Source: Phaeotremella fagi
Taxonomy: Eukaryota > Basidiomycota > Tremellomycetes > Tremellales > Phaeotremellaceae
Direction: 5' to 3'
Length of the DNA: 64,000 bases
Assembly: GCA_001599715.1 (NCBI GenBank)
Contig: BCHU01000010.1
Coordinates: 1,217,536 to 1,281,535 of the forward strand
Below the pieces are notes generated by a model. That model had not been told where the DNA came from. It did no database searches and saw nothing but the letters and a program-made list of their open reading frames with translations. Of this stretch, positions 56,343 through 64,000 are shown piece by piece (the first letter of the stretch is position 1; the number at the start of each line of letters is the position of its first letter). The translations under genes and the position numbers were made by a program.

Positions 56343-58274
56343 TCACCAAGTCGTTAACGACTCTCTCCGTGTGATGAGCTCTTGACAGAGGTCGTGGACA
56401 TTATTTAAAACTTTCTCCAAACGTCGATACCAAAGGATCGGTCGCCCTTCGTACAACCCTTGGTCTGTGGTTGCTGATGAATCTGGACCGTAAACCCTGC
56501 AAACCTTGGATTCCCCATATGCAGGGTATGGTTGCTGGCCATTTGCAAGGTGAATAAAGTCACGTCTCAATTCCTTCGACAGCTTATTTTCCTCTGGTGA
56601 TAAATGAGGTTCAAGCCCTCCGAACAAGACTGGATGTTTTTTCAGCTCTGACATGAATGGGATCGACTTACACAAGAAATCCAAGCTATGATGTGCAAAT
56701 CCTTTCCATCGATTGTTGAGTCTGCTCTTTTGCTCCCAGTGATAGACGTGACAATCAGGATTGGCTTCGGCCATGAAATATTGAGGGGCGTTGAACAGGC
56801 CATCAGTGACGATGGCTTCAACTGCCACAGAGACATGTTGTTGAGTCATGACCTCGCAAAGTCTGTAATGGCTTATGTACTCGGATGCGATATCCAAGGG
56901 AAGATGTTTGGTTACCAAAGACATGACCTGAATGATTAGCCAACCCTGTGATCTTACTTACATGTTTTCCAGTGTAATTACCATACGCCTGATCGTAAAT
57001 AATCCCCTCGGCTAACAATCAGCACTTCGTTAAATGACAAACTGACTTTGTGAATCGCCTAGAATCAACTTTCCATCAAACTCCAAAACTCCACCAACGT
57101 AGTCTTTTGAAAATGGAATGACTGATCCAAATACAGACTGATCTCGACAAGGTCCCAACTGTGGCAGGTCTAACCCGCCAAACAGCTCGTACATCTTTCG
57201 ACTCAACACTTGATGAGGCATCGATTGCAATGAAGGCAGTTGTTTCTCAAGCGGTAGGGAATCCAGTTGACAGATTTTTAAAAGCTTTTGGTAGATCACA
57301 TCGTACTCTTGTTCGTCAAAGATACCACAGATTGGAATAGTGCCGGATAAAAGTATCGCGGTCTTGATGTATTTTCTGTACGGAGAACGAATGAGAAGGT
57401 CGATAGACGCTGTTCGACTTTTTAGACCAACTCTCTTCCAAAACCTACCAGCACCAGCAGATTGACCGAAAACTAGTACTCTAGAAGAGTCACCCCCGAA
57501 GCTTGAAATATGCTACCTCACCTCAGTTTGTACATCTTGACATCCACATAACATACCTTTGAGACCCATCTCAACGCATTTGCCTGGTCAAAGAAAGCAA
57601 AATTCCCGTTCCTGCCTTGACTGTCGAGCTGTTTGATTGCTTTGGACGCTAGCAACCCGTAGAATCCGCAACGATAGTTTACGCTTACTATGATTGTGGG
57701 CAAACCAAGTGTGTACGACTAGGGAGAGTCAAAAAAGGTAGATAAGAAAGTGTCGACTTACATCGCTTGCAAGTGTTCTTGTGTCCAATATTCCATAATT
57801 GGCTGTACCGAACGTAAAACCCCCACCATGAATGTAAACCATGACAGGTAGTTTATTAGAAGATACACAACCCTTGGGCAGACTGATTTGCAAGTTCAAC
57901 ATGTTGAACTCGTCAATTTGGGATTCTCCTAGATAAGGACGTGACGGCATTGGGTACGGATAAAAAGCTCGCACTGGTTGAGGTGAATAGCCACTGTGCT
58001 CAAAGAGTCAGAAGAAATAGTCACTTTTCCGTTTTACGCACCTGAGCTTCGTTCCATCCCAGGTTCCATTTGGCCACGAGTCTGTGGGCACAGAATGTTC
58101 GAACCTTGCTGGTAGACTGGCGTAAGGAATTCCAAAAAATCTAAACAGGTCGGTATGAGTTCCAGCACATGTCACTCACTGACGGGTGCCTTCATGATGT
58201 TCCCATCCAGTCAGAGTCCCCAGACCTTCTACTTCGGTCTCGATCAGGACTGGTGTGGATGAGCTTTGAGTCAT
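56343..58274 (-). CDS. type B carboxylesterase/lipase
   Basis: Carboxylesterase family (COesterase). The start at 58274 gives TQSSSTPVLIETEVEGLGTL, then FFGIPYASLPARFEHSVP, typical of the N-terminal strand pair. The oxyanion motif is PVMVYIHGGGFTFGTANYGI. The hydrophobic strand PTIIVSVNYRCGFYGLLASK precedes the nucleophile elbow FGGDSSRVLVFGQSAGAG (GxSxG). The C-terminal part is HVYHWEQKSRLNNRWKGFAH, then HSLDFLCKSIPFMSELKKHP, with a likely catalytic His. It ends QELITRRESLTTW. No signal peptide is visible. It is divergent from the Dal5-like permease across a 222-bp gap rich in CGG/GCC triplets, so the two may be co-regulated. Confidence 0.85.
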
Positions 58275-58387
58275 TGTATGGTGAAGGATTGTATAATTGG
58301 GTGGGTGATGGAGTACAAATATGCCTCTACTTTGCAGCGGCGGGACACCGATCCTCGATCGAGTCTTGGAAGAAACATCGGCGGGTA

Positions 58388-58400
58388 GCGCCGCCGCCGA
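58388..58400. promoter_or_regulatory. GCC-repeat box, esterase-permease promoter
   Basis: GCGCCGCCGCCGA, with GCGGCGGG at 58337-58344 and TCGGCGGG at 58378-58385 in the same divergent promoter. Similar GCC boxes lie upstream of the nitrilase (62275-62293) and RidA (63767-63782). Confidence 0.4.
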
Positions 58401-58496
58401 CACACCTGTTGTTGGGACCATTTTGACATTTGCTTCTGTATAAAGCTTGTTTTGTAAAGCAATGTCACAGATGATTTCATCCAGAAGCACTCTCCA

Positions 58497-60759
58497 ATGA
58501 CTGACATAAAGGTGCGCCCATAGTAGACTCAAGCGCTGACCAACATCAGTCTACAGATACAGAACCAACAGCCCACGTTCAAACATTTGTTGTTGATCAT
58601 GATGGAGCAACAGATAAGGCCCTTGCCCTTTTGGCTGGTCAACATGAGTTTGATCCAAACTCGGAGATTGCTCGCAGAGTCAAACGAAAGATTGATCTAC
58701 ACGTTCTACCTTTGATTATTATTACCGTGTTACTTCAAAATATGGGTATGTGCCCTCTAGCTCAAAGACGCTTGCAGGTGTTGACTCACCAAACTTAGAC
58801 AAATCTACCTTATCTTACGCTGTATGTGGTGAGATGATACACTGCTGACGCATTCAGTCCATCATGGGACTCCAGACAGATACAGGTATTACTGGAAGCG
58901 AGTATTCCTGGCTTGGATCTTTGGCAAGTACATGTTTAGAGGATGTCTGAGTGACTAGCTAACAATTCTCGACGTTTTTAGATCTAGTAAGTCAGTTTCG
59001 ATCCCAGTCACTGATTCGTAGTATCGGCTTCCTGGCGTTTGAAATCCCAACCCACATCATCATGCAACATGTCCCTATAGATCGATATGTCTCGATCATG
59101 GTCATCATCTGGGGCTCGATTGTCTGTTGCCATGCGGCTTGCATCAACTATGGTGGGCTAGTTGGTAGGTGACTCGGTAGTGTGAAAATTGAAGACACTG
59201 ACACCACGTTCAGCCTGCCGATTTCTTTTAGGCATGGCAGAAAGCACGGCTACTCCTGCTGTAAGTGCAGCTCAACCCTTGGCCGAAGCAAAATTGACCA
59301 AGACAGTTTGTTTTAATCACTGGTGCTTGGTACACACAAACTGAACAAGTCAACAGGGTCAGTTTATGGTTTGGTTCAGTCTGTCTAGCTCGTGAGTTTC
59401 TAAGCTGCAGGCTGTTGTTGCTAAAACGTCTCTAGAAATCTTCGGCGGCTTCCTTGCATGGGCATTACTACACCTTACCTCTTTCAAATGGCAAGCCCTC
59501 TATTTGTTGTTTGGGGGCGTCACCGTCGTTCACGGCTTTGTCCTGTTGTTCTTTTTGGCTGCTTCACCTAGTAAAGCCAGGTTTCTCACATCTGAAGAAA
59601 AGATTGTCGCACTTGAACGGATTCGAGTGACAAAAACAGGAAGTGAATCTTGGGGTTTCAAAAGGGCACAGCTTAAAGAGGTACGATAGAGCTTAAAGGT
59701 TAAACTGATTATAGGCATTGCTGGATCCCCGATTGTATCTTTTCTTCCTGGTGGAGATTTGTACTGGATTACCTAGTAAGTCACGACGTAACGAACGTAG
59801 ATCTGATCACTCTAGACGGAGGTACCGGTGCTTTTGGACCTTCGATCATTGCAGTGAGTGGACACATCGCTACGTAGGCTGAAATGTAGGGCTTTGGGTT
59901 CAACACTGCTCAGACCACTCTGCTCTCCATGGTACCAGGACTCAGCGAGGCCATTGGAATTTCTCTGGCGATGCTCTGCGTACGCTACACAAAGTCGAGA
60001 GCTTTAGCAGGTACTCTCGCTTTAGTAGTAGCTGTGATAGGAGTAGTAATGATGTTGGCGATCCCCGAGTCAGCTCTATACGCACGTTATGCGGGATATT
60101 GTCTCTTGTATTGGTGAGCTTGAGGCCTTCTTTGTTGCTTGTGTTGCTGACCAATTCTTCTAGGTGGCCCGTGGTGGTGATCATGGTGATAGCATATCTT
60201 TCATGCTGCGTAAGCGGGACTACCAAAAAGTTGGCGTTCAAGTGAGTCGTTCTAGGTTCCTTTCTTCAAAATTGAGCTCACCTTTACCTTGCAGCTGTGC
60301 GTACAATCTAGGATACTGTGTCGGAAATGTATGTAACAAGGTTATTCACCCAAACTAACGTCAAAAGATTATCGGACCACAGACTTTCAGATCGCAGTAA
60401 GTCATGTCATTGACGAACGAGTCACGACTAACCTGTTTTCATAGAGATGCTCCCAATTATTATCCAGCTAAATATACTCTTTTGGCCTTCCTTCTAACCT
60501 CTATCGTCGTTTTCTTGAGTATCTGTAAGTGGTCGCGTTGCAAATATTATATTGATTCTGCGTAGCCGCCATCCACTACTTTGAAAACCGAAAAAGGGAC
60601 AAACAAGTTGAGTTGGACAGGCAACATGGAGTGGAGCATGAACAGATTCAGAACATCGAGTTTATGGATCTCACCGATAAGCAGGTGGGTCGGGGTGTCA
60701 GATTTGATGAGATTTCTGACCTCATTTCTCAGCAACGAGCGTTCCGTTATCCTCTTTAG
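58497..60759 (+). CDS. MFS permease, allantoate/Dal5-like (anion:cation symporter family)
   Basis: Plasma membrane MFS permease of the Dal5/allantoate family, which carries organic nitrogen compounds, vitamins or short peptides. There are many tiny exons. MTDIK joins to STDTEPTAHVQTFVVDHDGA, then RVKRKIDLHVLPLIIITVLL and DKSTLSYAV, IMGLQTDTGITGSEYSWLGS. Membrane segments include IGFLAFEIPTHIIMQHVPID, RFLLGMAESTATPA and QIFGGFLAWALLHLTSFKWQ. The end shows the family tail DAPNYYPAKYTLLAFLLTSI and LTDKQ followed by RAFRYPL after a last 48-nt intron; Dal5-type proteins end in a similar FRY motif. The next genes (nitrilase, PLP dehydratase, RidA) suggest a nitrogen compound as substrate. Confidence 0.87.
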
Positions 60760-61043
60760 GTGTCAGGAGGTGTTTGGTAGTAATCGAGTTTTAGGTATTG
60801 ATGTTCACAAAGAGTCTGTTGAATATATCTGGAGACGGGTTTGATTGTGATCTGTGCTATGAATGAAAAGATTTTGGCGCACTCAATGACCTCGATTGCA
60901 ATGAATGGAACTCTAAAAGTTCAAAATCATCGTCAAAATAGTTTGTTTACGTCCAGCAGAATAAACAGATACACCGTGGGAATGGTTCACGTCGTTTGAG
61001 AACGCGAATCATTCCAAATGCATTAGCCCACTATACAAACACA

Positions 61044-62211
61044 CTACAACTTCCAAACCACTGGCTCGTTCCTAGCGTTATTCACAGTCACTGAAAAGAT
61101 ATCGAATCGGTTCTGGCAGAGTAGTAAGTACTAAAACTGAAGTTTAAACTTCCAACACTCACGTATCCACCAACAAAGTCACTATGGGTCGTCAACAAAT
61201 CATCCTTATTGGACTAACCCAGACTTACTGTAACTGCTTTGGCTCCACGATCTTCGACAAATCCATGTCACAATACACGATTCCTTCTTCTCCCTGAATT
61301 TCCTCCCCAATTTGAGTTCCAGAAGGATCGAAAAACATGCTTCCACCTTGAACTTGCGAGTCAAGAATGTCGGCGAAAGCTGGATCTCTCTCAACCAGAA
61401 AATCCCTCATCGACTTGTCGAGAAAACTTGAACAGGCGATACTGAAGCATTTAGCTTCGAACGAGTGAGCTGCGACTCGTATTTTCATCGCTCCAATATG
61501 GTCAAAGTTACCTGGAGTACCAACTGGTCTTGTTGGAAAGCAAGGTGACCAGCAAGATATATGAAGTTGTTCTCCTTGCGACATTAACGCAAATCTTGCT
61601 AGTGAATTACCGTTCTCGCCGCAGATCAACCCGCCGACTTTGCCCAACCTCGAAGTCTGTACAACACGCAAACCAGCTCCGTCACCGTTTGCCCAGCTAA
61701 GCTTTTCGTAGAAAGTGGGAACCATCTTCCGGTGGTGATTCAAAATCTTTCCTTTGTCGTTGATAAGTACAGTCGAGTTCCAAATGCATCCAACACTGGA
61801 TTTGGACTTTTCATTGAAACCTACGGAGACGTAAATGTTGTTGTCCAGGGCAGCTTGTTGGATTTCTTTCAATTCCGTGCCGTCAATGTAAATCGCTTGT
61901 TCGGAAAGCTTCACAAAGAGATCGTTGTTGTAGATTGGACTGCATAGACCGGACCATATAGGAAATCCTGAAGATCATCAGACTTGAGTCGAAATTTAGA
62001 CTCACCAGAAATATGCACTTCTGGAAACACAACCAAATCTGCGCCGTTCTTGGAGGTTTCCTTGATCAAACGAATCGTCTTCTCAACTGTACCCCGTGTG
62101 TCAAGGTAGATGGGGGACACGTTGCAAGCTGAAATCAGGTATGTGAGTTGTCAGACCCCTTCAACACTTACCTGCTACACGAATCTTTGGCAGTGGTATG
62201 TGAGATGACAT
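61044..62211 (-). CDS. nitrilase
   Basis: Carbon-nitrogen hydrolase that turns a nitrile into an acid plus ammonia. The start at 62211 gives MSSHIPLPKIRVA, then ACNVSPIYLDTRGTVEKTIR and ADLVVFPEVHISG (catalytic Glu), FPIWSGLCSPIYNNDLFVKL. The Lys is in NHHRKMVPTFYEKLSW and the nucleophile Cys in LGKVGGLICGENGNSLARFA. The usual nitrilase C-W-E reads C-G-E here. The C-terminus was extended past the first stop by two introns: QLHDFVGGY joins to NRFDIFSVTVNNARNEPVVW, ending KL, which resembles the conserved nitrilase tail. It is divergent from the PLP enzyme across 157 bp carrying a GCC repeat. Confidence 0.9.
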
Positions 62212-62274
62212 AGCGCTAGGTTTGAGTCACGATCATTAGGTGAGTATGAATTATATACATCTGAAAATCGGAGG

Positions 62275-62293
62275 GCGCGCCGCCGCCGCCGCG
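62275..62293. promoter_or_regulatory. GCC-repeat box, nitrilase-PLP enzyme promoter
   Basis: A GCGCGCCGCCGCCGCCGCG run 64 bp before the nitrilase start and about 75 bp before the divergent PLP enzyme start. Its position in both promoters suggests an operator or a nucleosome-excluding element. Confidence 0.4.
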
Positions 62294-62368
62294 ATTATTT
62301 TCGTCATGTATGCAGTATATAAAATGTACCAAATTAGCTCCAACGTGTGATGCATACATCAGTTGATC

Positions 62369-63736
62369 ATGGTGTCGATTCCCTCTACAGAATATCCCTC
62401 AGGACAGTGTCCGACTTTGGAAGGTGTTTTGCAGGCTCGTGACAGGATACGGTGGGCACGTCGACTTTAGGCTTTCCACTGACATTTAGTCCGTACATCC
62501 ACAACACACCGTTGATCTCTTCAACAACACTCAACAAGGTCATTACGGATAGTTTGAATCAACTAACCACCCAACACGGTTCGCCAGTCAGACTAGATGT
62601 AGTGCTTAAATGCGAAAACTTTCAAAAAGGAGGAGGTGAGTTGCTGAGGTGGCGCTACTGATTTTAGCATTCAAGATTCGAGGTGCTTTGAACCATTTGC
62701 TGCAGTATTTGGAGGATCACCCCAGCACGCGAGAGCTTGATGTGAGTTGATGTTGTAGACAACTCTAACGATTGCAGCTGTATACTTCATCTTCAGGCAA
62801 TCATGGTCAAGCAGTAAGTTGTGATTGCCGCCTATGCTCACGGCATAGGTTGCTATCGCTGCAAAAATGCTATCTACCGATTCATTGAAGATCAAGACCC
62901 ATGTCATAATGGCAACTTCAGCATCAAAGGCTAAAATTGAAGCTATTCTAGGCTACGATGGCCAAATTATCAAGTGTGCAACTTCAGCTCAGAGACATGC
63001 CACTTGCGAGCGTGCAATGAAAAGTGCCATAGAAGACGGCAGACAAGTTTTATACATCCCCCCATCCGACAGTGTCAAAACGATTCACGGTCAAGGAACA
63101 ATGATAATGGAGTGTCAAGATCAACTAAGAGAGCAGTTTAAATGGGACAAGCCAGATATCGTGATTTGTCCAGTGGGAGGTGGAGGTTTACTGGGAGGGA
63201 TTGCGTTAGCTGCTAGGACGATATGGAACGACGTCGTTGTCGTTGGTGCTGAACCGGAGAGTGAGTGTTGTACATAGTGTCGTCTAACTACTTCAGACTG
63301 TAACGATGCACAAATCGGTTTTAGAAACAAGCTCTGGGTCCCAGTTGAGCCAGGGCACGACCTTACAGTATCAGATGGACTTCTTACTTCCACTGGTGTG
63401 GTCACTTTTCCGACCATCTGCCAACATGTTCAATCAATTGTCACAGTCAGCGACGAAGCGACCATACGAGGAATGCGTTTTGTTTGGGAGAGTAAGTGGT
63501 AAAGATAGCACACTCGCTGAACAGTCTTAGGAATGAAAGTAATACTCGAGCCTTCAGCATGTACATCGATAGGAGTAATGATGAGCGCCGAGAAGGAATG
63601 GATTTCGATCGTCAGGGAGATTGCTGAAAGAAAGGATAGTTGCGACGGTGAAGTTGTTGTCAAGATTCTGGTGATAGCCAGTGGAGGCAATGTTGAGCTT
63701 CGGAAAGCACTATCGATGTTTCAGCCAGTAGATTGA
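62369..63736 (+). CDS. serine racemase/threonine dehydratase-like PLP enzyme
   Basis: Fold-type II PLP enzyme. MVSIPSTEYPSGQCPTLEGV opens the frame. SPYIHNTPLISSTTLNKVIT is followed by DVVLKCENFQKGG and AFKIRGALNHLLQYLEDHPS, which contains the PLP lysine (KIRGA). The phosphate-binding loop begins SSSGNHGQA and the glycine-rich cofactor loop is VICPVGGGGLLGGIALAART. The C-terminal part reads DGLLTSTGVVTFPTICQHVQ, then VILEPSACTSIGVMMSAE and LVIASGGNVELRKALSM. These motifs fit serine racemase and short threonine/serine dehydratases without an ACT regulatory domain. Deamination yields ammonia plus a reactive enamine/imine, which the RidA gene starting 99 bp downstream would clear. Confidence 0.88.
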
Positions 63737-63766
63737 AAGAGTGATGCACGTACATGTAAAGCTGAA

Positions 63767-63782
63767 CGGCGGCGGTCCGCCG
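63767..63782. promoter_or_regulatory. GC box with CGG-N-CCG site upstream of RidA
   Basis: CGGCGGCGGTCCGCCG. It contains the CGGTCCG palindrome (63773-63779) inside a longer GGCGG-T-CCGCC inverted repeat (63771-63781), 56-62 bp before the RidA start. It combines both motif classes seen in the window. Confidence 0.5.
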
Positions 63783-63834
63783 ACGCTTTATTCTATAAAC
63801 GCTTCACGTTTAGTTCTGACCAGTTTATCAAAGC

Positions 63835-64000
63835 ATGTCCCGAACAATCATTCATAGCTCTCTGGCTTCACCACCAAGGGAAGGTATCTACGTACAAGCG
63901 GTACGTGTAGACAAGACACTGTACATCAGCGGTGCTGTTCCATTTGATTCTATGGGGGTTTTAGTTGGGAACGATGTGAGTTTGGGAAAACTCATGCACT
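63835..64000 (+). CDS. RidA (YjgF/YER057c/UK114) family imine deaminase, partial
   Basis: The window cuts this gene. The visible start is MSRTIIHSSLASPPREGIYV, then QAVRVDKTLYISGAVPFDSM and GVLVGND before a GTGAGT donor at about 63976. This is the N-terminus of RidA proteins, which hydrolyse 2-aminoacrylate and related imines made by PLP dehydratases. Placed directly after a serine/threonine dehydratase-like gene on the same strand, it fits a repair or detoxification partner. The rest lies outside the window, so the conserved arginine of the active site cannot be checked. Confidence 0.8.
   Translation, partial: MSRTIIHSSLASPPREGIYVQAVRVDKTLYISGAVPFDSMGVLVGNDVSLGKLMH

Overview
This window looks like nuclear DNA of a basidiomycete yeast of the order Tremellales (Cryptococcus/Kwoniella type). 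Nearly every gene is split by several short introns (mostly 45-70 nt, some only 32-34 nt) with GTAAGT/GTGAGT donors and CTGAC/CTAAC-type branch points. Genes are closely packed, roughly 18 percent of the window lies between genes, and one gene carries the tremellomycete CPL1-like cysteine-rich domain. I see no transposon, rRNA, tRNA or CRISPR array. Gene boundaries were worked out by hand from reading frame, intron phase and family conservation.

Layout. 0.3-2.3 kb: two tandem diverged paralogues of unknown function. 2.5-4.9 kb: two head-to-head short-chain dehydrogenases. 5.2-16.3 kb: housekeeping genes (TIM9, the INO80 subunit IES2, ribosomal protein eS26, a PUB-domain protein, two small proteins of unknown role, SAM50, an EEF1AKMT4-type methyltransferase). 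16.5-25.4 kb: sugar transporter, zinc-cluster regulator, HSL-type hydrolase, aldo/keto reductase and the fork-protection gene CSM3.

25.5-43.2 kb: a sugar-acid/pectin catabolic island. It holds divergent L-rhamnonate dehydratase (LRA3) and L-rhamnose dehydrogenase (LRA1), then after a TPR-like gene and ATG5, an MFS sugar transporter divergent from a GH105 unsaturated rhamnogalacturonyl hydrolase, an SGNH esterase, a membrane protein and two tandem SDRs. Together these could import and trim rhamnogalacturonan fragments and oxidise the released L-rhamnose. No LRA2 lactonase or LRA4 aldolase is visible here.

43.3-54.1 kb: a type II membrane glycosyltransferase-like protein, a second zinc-cluster regulator, a 2-oxoglutarate/Fe(II) oxygenase, a low-complexity protein, a secreted CPL1-like protein and a glyoxylate/hydroxypyruvate reductase-type enzyme. 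54.4-64 kb: a probable nitrogen-scavenging cluster with M20 amidohydrolase, type B carboxylesterase, Dal5-like permease, nitrilase, serine racemase/threonine dehydratase-like enzyme and, cut by the window end, a RidA protein.

The most interesting signal is regulatory. By eye I find the palindrome CGG-N-CCG seven times in the window. All seven lie between genes, mostly about 110-165 bp upstream of catabolic genes (LRA1/LRA3, transporter/GH105, SDR, oxygenase, hydroxyacid dehydrogenase/M20, RidA), and none lies in a housekeeping promoter. The transporter/GH105 promoter also has a perfect 22-bp palindrome with CCG-N2-CGG at its centre. This suggests one zinc-cluster regulon covering both catabolic islands, which has not been tested.
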